From the NCBI RefSeq assembly GCF_964355755.1, contig NC_092672.1, positions 33,786,501-33,850,500 of the forward strand: DNA of 64,000 nucleotides. Reading direction: 5' to 3'. A program made the position numbers and the translations under genes. Below the pieces are notes generated by a model that made no database searches, was not told the DNA's origin, and saw nothing but the letters and a program-made list of their open reading frames with translations. Below, piece after piece: positions 24,433 to 38,500 of this stretch. Every line of letters starts with the position of its first letter. The stretch's first letter is position 1. The DNA is from Antedon mediterranea (Eukaryota > Echinodermata > Crinoidea > Comatulida > Antedonidae).

Positions 24433-27400
24433 ATGACAACAGAAACTTGTAACCCGGTCTTCTCAACTGCCAAGATCACAATCATGTGTACCTTTGCTTT
24501 GTTGTTACCTTGGTCCGACGCGTATATGGAATGTGATATTAAACCTCCACAAACGTCACCTTATCACTTCTACGGACACGCTAACACAGCAATGTCAAAC
24601 GAACTTGGCAAATACAATGCAACGCAATACGAGTGTATGCAGCTTTGTCGAAAGGATGCACGTTGCCTAGCTTTTACGTACGCTGCTGATACGCAAGAGT
24701 GCGCGACGTTTGATCGAGATAGCGTCACTGGACCGGAACACATGGAGACGGTATCTGGTGTCTGGTTTTATGACATGCGACAAAAAGATTTTACTCGGGT
24801 GAGATTCAATGAATGATTATTTGTTTAACACTTGTCACCAATTCAACCATGAAAGTCTAGCATGAGTGGTGGCAGGCAACGTTTCTTTTTTTTTTACCCG
24901 AGTGTAGTAGTGGTAATGATTTTAACCCACGAATCTGGAAAGCAGGCAAGTTACATGATTTGTGCCTAAAAATGAAAACTTGAAGTAATGAAAATGTCAT
25001 AATTATTGTTTTCATTAATATTTCTCTCCTAAATTAAACCGTGAATTTATGAGTTACCAAAACTTGTTCCAAGTGTAGACGCACACAGGACTTAACGCAA
25101 GCAAAAATGTTTACAGCTGAACCAACATTATGTTAAGCTCTATCTACACTATCGACAAACGCATACCATTTTAAAATGAAATATCTGAAATAAAGTCGAT
25201 TTTTTTTTAGTGACGGTATTACTGAAACACCAACAAAGGTATACAGGTACAACAACACTAACGAATTGTATGACCATTACCAAGATTTGTCTGGAACAAG
25301 TGATGTACGAGATATCGAGAATTTTATAATTAATGGACAACTATATATGTTTGTCGCCAACTTTAAAACACATGGTATCGCCGATTCTAACAACAGAAAT
25401 TCTTACGTTTACAAACTCAACCTACAAACAATTCAAGGTATTTTTTTTTTATTAATTATAGTTTTATTTATTCTATTCAATCGAAACCAACAGCGATGAT
25501 TACCGCCACTAACAGGTTTGATACAAACAAAGCCAGGACTGTTAAGCACCATGATTGGTCCAGGGTCCACCTTGACCAGAGGTCTGAGGCAGATACTAGA
25601 TGCAGGGGCTGCCATAAGAGTCAGCAGTGCTGATTTGAAATGCCTAACGGGACCCCAGCGCCGTATACAGCACCCGCTATTCCCAGATGGTCTCCCATCC
25701 AAGCTCTAACCAGGCCCAACGTTGCATAACTTCGGTGATCTGACGAGAACCGGTGTTTCAACGTGGTAGTTATTGAATTTAGTTTGTTTTGATATTTAAT
25801 ACAATTACCATTTGCATATAATTTGCATATAATTTGTATATAATAAAATTGTGTTTGCTCTGAGACACAAATACAAAATACACAATGCAGATTAAAATTA
25901 TCTCGATAAGGTCAAATTGTTACAACTAGTCTGGGTTCTAGAACGAAATTAGTAGCAAGATAAATATTTTGGTGCATATGGCGTTTCATACGTATAATAC
26001 ATGAGCTCGTATTCAGAAAAAACGCCGACTGGTGGACTAACAAAAAAAAACAATAGCTACAGACTTGGGGCAATTCTACGTTACAACGTTCAGTACCCCA
26101 AATAATAGCTGGAGAATATATTGCAGGACCTGCAGGACACATTTCCACAAGGACGAAGAACCGGTAAATCTTCATTCCCATTAGAAGTAATTCAAGCGTG
26201 GTTCCCACTAACGCAAGGCAACGCAATCTACGCAACGTAAGAAAATGCCGTTCCAATGTGTTTGCCCCGCCTAGGTGGAATCAAACTGATTCAATTTCCT
26301 GCTGCGTGCGAGTTGCGTTTAAGCGCAGCGGGAACAAGGCATCAGAGATGCAACCGTCGTAAGCGTCAATTCGCTTGCGTAGAGATTACGTCGTTGCGTT
26401 ACGTCCCTAGTAGAAACCAAACTTGGCCTTGTTCCCACTAAAGAGGAAATGCAAGAACGTAGACGCAAGCAAGTTGACTAAAGCGTGGTTCCCACTAGCG
26501 ACGCAACGCAAGGACGTAACGCAACGCAAGTGAATTGACCAATCACAAGCGATGGCTTATTCGCTTGTGATTGCTAACTGTCTATAACTTCGCTTGTCAT
26601 TGGTTAAAACGCTTGCGTTGCCTTTACGTCCTTGCGTTACGTTCTAGTGGGAACCAAGCTTTAGGACAAGTGACAGTTGATTCATCGATAGTGATTGGTC
26701 AGCTCGCTTGTGTTGAGCTTACGCGCATCTCATCATGTTTTATTTCAGGTTTATTCGAACAGCATCAAACTATTTTAACACAGGCTGCCGTCTATGCGTC
26801 ATACGTACAATGGGCAACACACCATTATCTACTTGTGGTTAACCAATACAATGGGACGTCCTATGACGTCAACTCAAAAGTGTATCAATGGGATTTTGCC
26901 AGTAACCTCTTCGTAGAGTATGCGCAGCTACCGAGTCATTACGCTAACGGTGGTGAACTATTCTCAATGGATGGTGTATTATACGCGGCAATCGCAAACT
27001 ATGACGAAACCACGAATGGCTACGCGGTCAAAGCTGAGGTTTGGCAAATAACAGAACAAAGTAAGTACAAGAATAATTTTAATTTCACATTTATCAAATT
27101 TAATGCGAACACCCTTTATATATCAAGGAAGCCCTTTTTGTTCGCTTTCCACTATTAAGCGCCAACCAATCGTAAATTAGGATTCCTGGATAAAGTAGAA
27201 ATATTTAATCAGTATCAATAAATGCAAATAATACATTACAGTCCGTTCCTAATTATGAACACTAAAGCTATATTGGAATACACATCGTGTCGTCATCAGA
27301 GTACAATCATCATTCGTGTGCAAAAATAAAATATGACGTCACGGTTTCCAGTTTATTATTGATTGGAGTATACCGTTGTGAATTTCTTATTTGATGTTGA

Positions 27401-29288
27401 TTATCGATTATTGATTTTCAACTAAAGAAGATGGAATTGCGATAATAATTCAAAGGGTATCATGTGTTTTGTTTAGGAGTTTATGAAGGTTGTTTTGTAG
27501 ACGCCAGTACCAGAGCATTGTCAGACGCGTCTACCTCTAGTGGAAGCATGGCAATTGAGTACTGTGTAAAGTATTGCTCTGACCAAGGAACTCCTTATGC
27601 TGGATTACAATTTGGATCAAACTGCTTTTGTGGAACGACGTACTCGAAGTACGGAGAACGACGTCCTGAAAGTGAATGTTATTCGGTCTGTGCAGGAAAT
27701 CCGCTAGAAAGGTGTGGTGGTGGCTGGAGAAATTCAGTATACAAAACAGGTATTCGAGAAGACAAGAAAAATCACCTATTGCATAATGATGATTGAGTTT
27801 ATGTAATAATAAACACTTGATCCAAGTTTAAAACCAGTCATTGTTTACAGTTACTAAAAGTGTTATCACATCAAATATGAGAGGAAGGAAAAGTTTAATT
27901 GAGAGAAAGGTTAACTTCCTCTCCCAGTGTGTCCACATTGCATCATTTAGCCTAGTCATCACACAGTTTTTCGAAGACTTTCTTCTTAAATATCTCATTA
28001 ATTTCCTTCCCACATTCTTATGCTCTGACTCGACTCCACTATCAAACTTTATGTGACAAAATTAATGTTACGAGCCCATATATGGACATAATGATGTGAT
28101 GATTAATGATTTGGGCATCACTAACATATTTGGTTTACATCACACTTGTTTTGTCAAATTAATTTGACAGTGTATTCAGAGCTTTAGGTATAATTTGTCT
28201 TTGTTTTTGAAAAGTTGTAATTCATGTTTTTTGACACTCGTTTTATAAAGACTACATCATTTACATATCGAATACATATGACAAACTACAGCAGTTTTAT
28301 TCGATCAAATAAATGCAATTTGACTTTTCAGGCGGTGGTCTTGAACTAGTACAGTCGCTGGACGAATCGAACGCTGGCTCAACAGGAATCGACATTTTCA
28401 CAAATGACGGACATACTTACTTAGTAGTTGTGAATCATTATAACTGTATACAGAACACAATAGTGTACATATGGGACAAATCGACTGATGAATTTAAAAT
28501 TCATCAACGTATTCCTGTGAAGCATTGTCCCACTAGATCTACCATTTTCAAGGTAAGTGTGATTGTGCCCGATCCCCATCGTGCCTATTATACATTTTCA
28601 ATTGTTCGTGCTACAGCTGAAAAAAAAATGACCCAGGTCAAGTGGGCTGAAGTACTCAACAGCTTGAAATTGCTCATTGCAAATTTTGGAAATTTGCAGA
28701 TTTGCCAAAATGTGCTTTGAAGAAATGAGATTTACGGGCATTAAAATAAGTTAAAGTGTAAAGATTCGTCTACACTATCAAACTAGTTTGACAGAAAAAG
28801 AGTGATGTGCCTAAATGTGGTAATGATATGACATCATGTCTATATAGGGACACATCACAATTGTTTTCGCCAAAGTTTGATAGTATAGACAGAACCTAAC
28901 GCAATTAAACTGCCTCTTTCGGGTTGCTTTTTGTTGATCTATCTCTTAATTTGCCTTTTTTGTTTTATTAAATTATATCTTTCAACTATCTGATAACGTT
29001 GTTTATTTTCAGGTCGGAGGAGAAATATTTATGGTATTACTCACTATAAGAACGGAATGGAGCAACGTCGATAACGTCGACGATATTGAGTTCTATACTA
29101 CGTCATCGACGATATTTAAACTTGAGGGCAGTATGTTCGTAACATACGGATCCATAACGTCACATGAATGTTACTTCATTTCTTTTTTTGAGCGAGATGG
29201 GGAGTACTTTTTAGGTCAGTCGAATCAACGAAATGGCAATGATGGAAGCAAAACTGATCCAAGTTTTAACATTTACCAATGGGTGTAG
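24433..29288 (+). CDS. Cluster gene B: PAN-EAR-WSC-EAR copy lacking two exons, probably non-functional as a full-length gene
   Basis: Recognisable exons: 24433-24798 (signal peptide ending ..LLPWSDA and PAN domain with sequon NAT), 25211-25437, 26749-27060, 27477-27749 (WSC), 28332-28552 and 29013-29288 (TAG). Each exon is open and has good splice borders. The exons matching the EGF domain and the first half of EAR repeat 1 (exons 2 and 3 of A) are absent between 24799 and 25210. Exon 1 ends in phase 0 and the next exon starts in phase 2, so joining them reads TGA at once. The only downstream exon compatible in phase with exon 1 is the last one. Either B is a pseudogene by exon loss, or a short PAN plus terminal-EAR product is made. 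Its 3' flank matches that of D. Confidence 0.6.
25662..25769 (-). rRNA. Truncated 5S rRNA-like sequence
   Basis: On the minus strand it reads from CTACCACGTTGAAACACCGG through GATCACCGAAGTTATGCAAC, then GGGCCTGGTTAGAGCTTGGA, TGGGAGACCATCTGGGAATA and GCGGGTGCTGTATAC. That is the 5S rRNA internal promoter region and 3' half with a shortened 5' end. It lies in an intron of gene B, in a repeat that extends to about 25500. It is most likely a 5S-derived SINE or pseudogene. Confidence 0.65.
26191..26440. repeat. MITE family G, decayed copies
   Basis: GCGTGGTTCCCACTAACGCA begins at about 26195 and further terminus-like pieces (AGTAGAAACCAAACTTGG, TTGTTCCCACTAAAG) follow by 26440. These are eroded relatives of the complete copy at 26481-26661, in the same intron of gene B. 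Confidence 0.55.
26481..26661. mobile_element. MITE family G, complete copy
   Basis: The 181-bp element starts AAGCGTGGTTCCCACTAG and ends CTAGTGGGAACCAAGCTT, an imperfect inverted pair, with TA on both sides. The interior is also largely self-complementary (CAATCACAAGCGATGGCTTA next to TTCGCTTGTGATTG). Related copies: 15747-15868, 26191-26440, 41757-42142, and worn ones at 34437-34565 and 53759-53905. Confidence 0.75.
28024..28185. repeat. MITE family T relative in an intron of B (shared with D)
   Basis: It contains CTATCAAACTTTATGTGACA at the left and AATTTGACAGTG..AGAGCTTTA at the right. The same variant occupies the matching intron of D at 47427-47585, so it predates the B/D duplication. 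Confidence 0.6.
28759..28898. repeat. MITE family T copy in the last intron of B (shared with D)
   Basis: TAAAGATTCGTCTACACTAT to TTTGATAGTATAGACAGAAC. The orthologous copy in D is 48103-48244, so the insertion is older than the duplication. Confidence 0.7.
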
Positions 29289-31282
29289 AAGACTACCATG
29301 TCAAGTCTGTGATTCACTGAGTTAAGTCAATGCACTCATAATATTACTGTACTGATACTAACATAATTTCAAAACTTGCACTAAATTCTGTAATCGCACG
29401 ATTGTTTTTCGTTTCTTAAAAGTACCTTGTTGTGATGGCGCTAGTTACAATCCATTATGCGTGATTGACTAATAGAATTAAGTAATGCTTTAACGTCATA
29501 CATATGGAGAGATACTTGTACTCGTGGTTCACTGTGAGTACGAGAGTCTGGTAGTACGTCATACTATTAGATATGGATGTTGTAAATACTGTGCGAATGA
29601 ATTAAGCTATCGTTTTGTACATCAGACTACAAATATTATTGACCGAAATGAATGAATCAAAGTTTGATGGCGCTAGATATACTTCGTAATGCACAAACGG
29701 TTAAGTAATTATTGTAATTCTTTTTAATGTTATTCAATGGAATTGTTTGTGTTATATATTGAACACTGATAAATAGTTTGCATGGGGTAATTGGTCTTGC
29801 AAACCAAACCTTATCCAAACCGACCTAAATCAAAGTTTAGGGATTCCTGCAGACAGGACCACAATGTAAAACAGATACACTGTTATCTGATTGTTTCATC
29901 CTGTTTAAATATATTATTTATGACAGTATTACACGAGTAATCAAAATACGGTGTTGTTTTGTAATTTCTGGTACCGGTTGATCGGTAAAGGTTATGACTT
30001 GTAATATGACATCTCCCTGGTTTATGTAAATAAAGTACGAATGAATTTAACTTGTTCTTACACATTTACACAAAAGAAAATGTATTTGGTATTACCAGTA
30101 TAACTTTGTCACGAAACATGGCGACTTGAAAGCGAGTGACTGGCCAGGCGATTTAAGATATCTTTCGAGACGAGTAGGGGGGGGGGGGGTGACCCCGGAT
30201 TACTAGTATATGCCTACACACAGCCACTGCCACTCACATCCATTCATCTATAGGGAGCCACACGCGCTTCAGGCGACAGTGGGTGTTCTGTTATTGCAAC
30301 TCGGCCTACTGAAAAATACAAGAAAAATAAAATTTCAATATTACGTGAAAATATTTACATAATACATTTATTGATTGATCACTTTAATTCAGAATAAATA
30401 TTTCACATACAACAAACAATACAAAACGGAAAATCACACTAAAATAGGATCTTCTCCCATTTAGTAAAGATATTTAAAGATCGTAACAGATAGTTCGTAG
30501 TACACCTAACAAGATCATGTTCACTATTAAAAACTCTTATTCTAAAATCATAGACGCAATTGCGTACATGCTCGTAAAAAGAGGATATTCTCCTTATAAA
30601 ATTGTAGTTATATAGTTATAGTTACATTATGTAACGGTCGTCGCATTATTATTTTATTTAAAGCTAAAAGTATATTAACTTTAGTGTTTTAATTTATTTT
30701 ACCCTAGACCAACATCGTTGTTTATTCCGTTACGACAGTTACCGCATGCTAATTCAAGTTTTAATTAAAACTCAAATGTTAAATATAGGTTAAATAGGCC
30801 TATAACGTGCACATATTGCGTGAGCATCATCATTATATGATGTAAACTTTTTTAATGTATTTCACCGTAGCCCTACATCGTTGTTTACACCGTTCCGATG
30901 GTTACCGCATGATAATTTAATGTAAGTTTCAAATATGATCATATTATAGTTCATGTGACACTGTCGGTACTAATTTTGTTTTGTGTTGAAACCTATTGTT
31001 GTTTATATTTAATTTCCGTTGTGACAGAATTACAGCTCATACTGTTTTTCATTCACGTTCTTGATATTGGAAAATAATGATTAAAATGCATAATTAACAA
31101 TTTTAATCGATTATAGGTATAAACGTAATAGAATAAGTATTTTGAAATAAGGTAGCAAGTTACAGTTGAGAAAAGAGTTTGGAAGTATTGACATTGCGAA
31201 AGTTTGAATGTTAATCGCTAACGAAGTAGTGTTGATTTCTACCTACTTTCAAGAGGAATGAAAATTGTAAAGAAACTTGAGG
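29289..31282. other. Intergenic, gene B to gene C; 5' flank of C
   Basis: It is alignable along most of its length with 48633-51180 downstream of D. It includes a G-run and dispersed repeat at about 30170-30300 (shared with 49795-49925). The last ~140 bases (31146-31282) match 51034-51180 upstream of E (TTTGGAAGTATTGACATTGC, then GAAAGTTTGAATGTTAA). This block is a candidate promoter and 5' UTR. No exon is seen. Confidence 0.55.
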
Positions 31283-31937
31283 ATGCGCGCCACTATTATT
31301 ACAGCGATCACGTGTATCACAGCTTTGACGTTAACTAGTAGTTGTGATGCCTATGTGGAATGTGATATCAAGCCACCAGAAACGTCACCTTCTCACTTCT
31401 ACGGACACGCGAACACAGCAATGTCAAACGAACTTGGCAAATACAAGGCAACGCAATACGAGTGTATGCAGCTTTGTCGAAAGGACGCACGTTGCCTAGC
31501 TTTTACGTACGCTGCTGATACACAAGAGTGCGCGACGTTTGATCGGGATAGCGTCACTGGACCGCAATACATGAAGACGGTGTCTGGTGTCTGGTTCTAT
31601 GACATGCGACGAAAGAGAAAAGATTTTACTCGGGTAAGATTAAAGCATTATTTGCTTGAATTGTATTAATTGTAGGCTGTATTTGTCAATCTTATGATTT
31701 ATTTGCAAGTTGTGGTATTGAATCAAAACTGCACTGTAAATGTTTCGTTTGTATAGAGTTACCTCGGAAGATGCCAACAAAACAACAAATGCGTTAACGG
31801 AGGCTCGAGTATCAATGATTGCTCAGAACAAGGATACAGCTGCGCATGCCCCGTACAATTTTATGGGAAATTTTGCGAACACAGTAAGTACAAATCTAGA
31901 AAGCAGCAACTCCGGGAGTGCGTACCCCCGCCTGCTG

Positions 31938-32022
<85 letters not shown>

Positions 32023-32454
32023 CATACTGTAAATTATAGAAACAGTGCTCATATTCGGAACATGATCTCATAATCGCGTCGAGCATAGCTCATTGGCGAA
32101 AGTTCCGTATTTTTTAGTTGTATGAAAAAATGTCTCTGGCGGGATTCGAACTGGCGTTTGTTGTATGAGAGAATGTATCTGGTGGGTGAAAATCTGTGAT
32201 AATACCATACATGGCTCTGTGGTCTAGTGGTATGATACTCGCCCTGTAAGCGAGAGGTTGCAGGTTCGAATCCCGCCAGAGACATTTTTTCATACAACTA
32301 AAAAATACGGAACTTTCGCCAATGAGCTATGCTCGACGCGATTATGAGATCGTGTTCCGAATATGAGCACTGTTTCTATAATTTACAGTATGATTTATAT
32401 ATAATTTACACAGTGCTACGCAACATCATTGATATATATATATATATATATATA

Positions 32455-32507
<53 letters not shown>

Positions 32508-35500
32508 GTGTGTGCCTTAATGCTGTGTGTGATTTAGGCTAATTTTCACTACAAGCATTATGTATGTGAGTTTGGTGTAAAGGTTATGTAACCAGTCTTT
32601 CAACTATCAATAGTTTCAGTTGACTAACAACAGGAAAGCCAAAAACAAACGGGTGAATTTGAAAAGAAATGTGTTTTTTTTAACTACTCGTATCAAAAAG
32701 CATGTACAACAAATCAAATTATGTTTTAAAATTACAAATCACAAATTATAACGCTTGCTTCTTGTACAAAAATGAAGTTTTTTAAGACAATTTGTTCTCG
32801 AGAAATTACTTTAAGACTGCTCGCCGGCTTTTGAAAATTCTTTCTTATCTTTTAACACTAGCATGTCTAAAGATCCTGCAATAACTTGTTGAGTAATCCT
32901 GCTAACAAACAGACAAACAAATGAAAGCACTCAGAAACTGAGTGAAGTACTTGGCAAAATACATCGACTGATAGGGAGCATGTTGAAAGATACATTTTTT
33001 GCTTTAAGTATTAGCTTTACACGGTTTAAATCCTGCTGGGATTAATATTTTTAATACAAACAAACTCCGGAATTGCAACAATGACATTTCTAAAATCAAG
33101 ATTGACCAGAATAATCGTTGAGGAGGAGTGTCTTGAAGCTGTGCCGATTTGCCGCGCCCCTGCCTTAACCCATGTAGTAAGCTTAACCCATGGAGCTATA
33201 AGCTTAACCGGTCGGCCAGTCGACTAATATTTTGGTCCATTTCAAAGAATATGTACATATAAAAAAATACAGAGTGTGCTATTTAATATATCGATAGAAG
33301 ATAAGCTTTTGTGACATGACCAATATATCAATTTTCGTGAAAATCAATAGGCATGTTCTGACAGTAAGTATATACCTATGCAGAGAATGAAATACAAATA
33401 TTGACACATGTGTTGGTACTAAAAAAACTAATTATCAACTAACAATAGTCTCATTTGACTAACACTGGAACAGCAACGCGAAAAACAAGCGGGTGGATTT
33501 TAAAAGAAATACCTTTTTTAAAACTACTCGTATTAAAAAGCCGTATTACAAATAACAAATTATTACTCTCGAGAAAATTCAATTTCAGTTTACTTGTTAC
33601 TTTAAGGCTGCTCACCGGCTTTTTGAAAATGTTCTGCCATCTTTTAACACTAGCCGGTCTGAAAATAATATCATTTTTATTATTTGTGAAGTTATTAATA
33701 TATCAATTTTCTTGAATTCAAATAGCATGGTCTCATACCTATCTACACCGAAAAATCCAGAATGATAACTTGAGAATTGTAGGCGCTATCGTGCTAAAAA
33801 ACATACATACAAACAAAGTACTTTACTTGGCAACATTTTATTTTGTCAATTAACAAACAGACACATGCAATCGATTACATATACCTCCTTGACGGAGATA
33901 AATTACAGATCTTCTCTCCATAAAAACCATGTCCCTCTAAATGAACACCCAAATATTACCTTATTTTTTTACACAAATCAGTAAATTTATACTTTGCTTT
34001 GCTGAAAACATTTGTTAAGCGTTAACATTAACAATAATTTTTTCAGGATTTATCCACGATTATATGTTAAAATCAAAAATTGTTGGCATATCATCAGCAA
34101 GCAATACGGCGTTCACATACAAGAACAAACATTATCTCGTGATTGGCGGATAGTAAGTATCTTGAACTCGGACAACAGGAATATATATATAACCAAAACA
34201 AAGACTCAAAGTTATTCTTTCTATCACTGTCAGTATTAGGCCTATACTGTGCAGCCTCTGCTGTCCTGCGAGAAATGGTTCTCGAAATTCAGATTCAAGA
34301 CTGTTTGAATTCTAATTAAATTCCTCTTTATATTTATGCTTATCCGTAATCTATGTGTTATTATCGTATATGTGAGTATTATTAATATTTTACTATTATA
34401 ATTACGGTAGTTGATTTTTTTTAGACGTGAAACCATTTAAGCCAACGCAAAGACGTAGCCGTACCGTAATTAATTTGACCAATCACAAGCGATAGATTGT
34501 TCGAACTGTCGTTTGCCCTTGGTCAACTCACTTGCCTTGTGTATACGTCTTTGCATTATAAGTGAACGGTCTGGAAACGGATTAATGAGGCGAAGTGGTT
34601 CTTTTTTACATTTCAGTGACGGTGCTTGTGGAACTTCAATATACAGATACAGCAATACTAATAAACTGTATGAACATTACCAAGATTTGACTAGAACAAG
34701 TGATGTACAAACAGTTGAGAATTTTATAATAAATGGACAACTCTATATTTTGTTTGTTGCAAACAGCAGAATAGTTTACATCTACAAATTTAACTCACAA
34801 ACAGGTAAGGTACTTGCCTATTGACAAAGAATGTATAAAAAGTGTCGTTGCTATTGATACGTCAAACGCTTTAGTTTGCAGCTCGATACAGAGGAGGTGG
34901 ATAACTAAATGTATTTGTGTAATTTCAACCAGTGAATTATAACAGAATGGAAGGACAGCCGTAGCAGACCTAACTATATATCTCATCATTGTCATTTTAC
35001 CTATTATCACCCTGGCGAAGGCCTTCCCAACCTGTCCCGTGTCCGTGCAGCTCTCTCATCCAGGATATGCCAGGATATAATCTCATCTCTACATCTTGTT
35101 TGTGTCTCGTCTACTTGTTCTTGCATATTGATTGATTGATTGAATGAATGATTGATTGATTTTGATTGATTGATATTGATTTATTGATTGATTGATATTG
35201 ATTGATTATTTATTGATATATATTAATTGATTGATATTGACTGTTATTGATCACACACTCCTTTAATTTCTCTTCTATAAAAAATATGTAATTTTATTTG
35301 TTTTAGGTTTTTTCGAACAACATCAAGCGATGGCAACACATGCCGCATGTGATGCATCGTATTTAAAATTGACCATAAATCATTATTTACTTGTGACTAA
35401 CGGAACATCATATGAAGTAAACTCAACGGTGTATAAATGGAATTTAACCAGTAACCTTTTCGTGGAGTATGCTCAGCTACCAAGTCATGGGTCTCTGAGT

Positions 35501-38500
35501 GGTAAACTATTCTCAGTAGATGGTATAATGTACGCGGCAATAGCAAATATAAACGGAACAGCAGCAGCAGCTCCAGGAGTTTGGAAAATAAAAGAAAACT
35601 GTAAGTGATATAAAGTGATTTCTTTTCAGTTACCTTATTATATAATGCACCTCACTTACGATGACCAAATATCTAGCTTGTGTCTAATTTGTGAATGTTT
35701 GTATGTATAGCGGAAGGTGATGGTTAGTGGTGTTGCGCATTGGGTATACCAATTGACGACGTATGGATGCTCACGCGAGGCAAGGTATCATACATTATCA
35801 GTGAATAATGCTAATTTATCGATTCAAATACAGGATATTTTTTATAGTTAATACAGATTTCAATAATGGTTTTGATGAATGGACTCAAGAAAATGTTGAT
35901 ACGTCATCAATGGGTAAGGGCGTATATATTTGAGTTTGTTATAGAAATATTATAGTGATCCATCCAAGAGTTTGGTTGCAAAAGAAACAATTCCGGTTCG
36001 TTAAGATCTAATGAATGTACTAAAACTAATTCTATTTAAATACAGTAAAAGACCCATTCTCTAAATTTGTGACGTTTTATAAAAATAATGCATATATATA
36101 TATATATTACTTTAAAATCATTAAACCAGGTCATTCCTTGTCTTAAATGTAAGTTTTATGGTAAATTATGATAAGAAGAGAGAAACAATGCACTACATAA
36201 AAAGCTCGCGGTGAATGTCCTCTCGTGGACGGTCTTTAGGCCTAGCCTAGCTAGGCTTGTTTTGTAGGCATAGCTGGTAAACATCGCTAAAATAATTAGA
36301 ATCGACTTATTTTCACATTTTTAGTCGCATGCAACGCGACTCTACAGCTCACTATGTCGGTCGGCTGATCGTCGGTCGATTGGTCGGTAAACACTAACTA
36401 AAATTTGAACACGCGACTGCAGTCATGTATATGGTCTTGTTAACCGTTAAAAGAAGAAAAAAGTTATCTGAATAGGACCATATAGTATCTACTTTTACAT
36501 TAAATGTTGTTTGTGACCTTTAGATCTATAAAACGTAGGGAATGGGACTTTAAGTTTCGGCAAAACAAGCATCATAGAACTCGAATTCTATGTTGTTTAG
36601 TTTGTTTATTTCCAAATGCATAGAGGATTTTCATTTCTTTGTTGTTTTCACTTTTTCAGTTTTACTCCAATTTCGGTTTTATTTAGTACCGTTTTTCTTA
36701 GTTAAAACAGATTTCCAGACAGGTTTTGATGGCTGGGCTCAAGTAAATAATGATGGGTTTGATTGGACACGGATAAAAGGTGCAACGAGATCAACAAACA
36801 CTGGACCAACAGACGGCCATACAGGTACAGAAAAGTTTTTAGATGATTGGAGGTATTGGTAATTCTTTTTTTGATACAGTATAATATTGTACCATTTTGT
36901 TTATTTCAACAGATTATTATATTTATATTGAAACATCAAATCCAATAACTGAAGGGATGTCAGCTCGCCTGAGAAGTCCATTACTATCAAACAGCCAAAG
37001 TACTGTATCTTTATCATTCTACTATCACATGTACGGAGCTACTATTGGAACACTCAACGTTTACAGAACGTCGAACTTGGAAGACAAACGGTTATGGACA
37101 AGAAGTGGTAACCAAGGAAATACATGGCATTATTCTGGTACAATAAAATGTACACACAATGGTTATGGAGACAACTACATTGTGTTTGAAGGCATTAGAG
37201 GAAGTTCCCATACTGGTGATATTGCAATTGATGACATTCAATATAATGGTGGTATGTAACTTTAAAATGATATATTTTTTGTTGAGATTATGGAATTGCA
37301 TTACTGTTTTACTACAGTACATATTATTAACAAATAAAAAAGAATGTCTAGAAAACTAACATTTCTAGTTTCTAGTATATTTCTGCTATTAGAAAAATCA
37401 GACAAACTAAATGAATTGTTCCATTAGTAATCAGAGGGACTAAAACAATATCAGTATACCTTTTTACTTGGCAAAATAGAATCTTGCTATAAAGTATAAG
37501 TATAGTACTTACTCTGTTTCATTCACACGATGCGTCCACAATTTATCGTTTTGAATGTTTTGGTGTTAATAGGTATATTACTTTAAAGAACACGCATGAG
37601 TATTCATTGGTGACGTCACAAAACTCTACATTAAATCTGATATAGTGCAATCCATTTAGTGGTGGTATGAATTTTATAATAGCAGAATAATATAATAATA
37701 ATAATAATAATAAACAGTATTTATATAGCGCCTAATGGATCACTGACCCCTCTAGGTGCTTTACATAGGACCTTAACTAATGGTAATAAACTATCCCTTC
37801 CGGTATTTCTTAGTCGAGGTTTCGGGGATAAAACTAGAAAACTCAGATAAGGCAAACAACTACAGATCTTTTCTTACCCGATATAGGCTACTGTAGGAAC
37901 TGGTAGTCGCAATCTAAAAACCAATCTATCATAAAGATTAGATTTAACATTAACGTATCGTTGTGTGTTTGGTGCGGCATTTTTTTTTTCAATTTCCTTT
38001 TTTTATTTTTATGAAAATTTTTCTTTTAGTTCAAACAGATTTCCAAACTGGTTTTAATGGTTGGACTCAAGAATATCATTGGACACGGAAATATGGTTCA
38101 ACAAACACTGGACCAGTAAACGGTCATTCGGGAAATACAAGTAAGTGTATATAGGTGCATATAATAATGTTATTGATACAATTGAATATTAGACTACATT
38201 TCTGCAAGATCAAAAATGTATATAAAGTTATAATGTTTAATGTTTACATAGATGATTATTATGCTTACATTGAAACATCACCTGTAAGTGCTGAAAGGTC
38301 AGCTCGCCTAAGAAGTCCGGTTCTGCCAAAAAGCCAATATGTATATTTATCATTTTACTACCACATGTACGCCGGAGCTACTATTGGAATACTTAAGGTT
38401 TACAGAAAAACAAACGTTGGGAACAGACTGTTATGGACAAGAAGCGGTAACCAAGGAGATGCATGGTATTACGCTGCAGTACAATTTGAGCAAACTAGTG

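Noticed and set aside
31823-32086. Ile/Tyr-repeat frames through the TA tract
   Set aside because: Produced by the (TA)n microsatellite.
32049-32297. 82-codon minus-strand frame in the tRNA-like palindrome
   Set aside because: It reads through the tRNA-like unit and its inverted arm. The phrase-like peptide GFEPATSRLQ is the usual translation of a tRNA T arm, not a gene.
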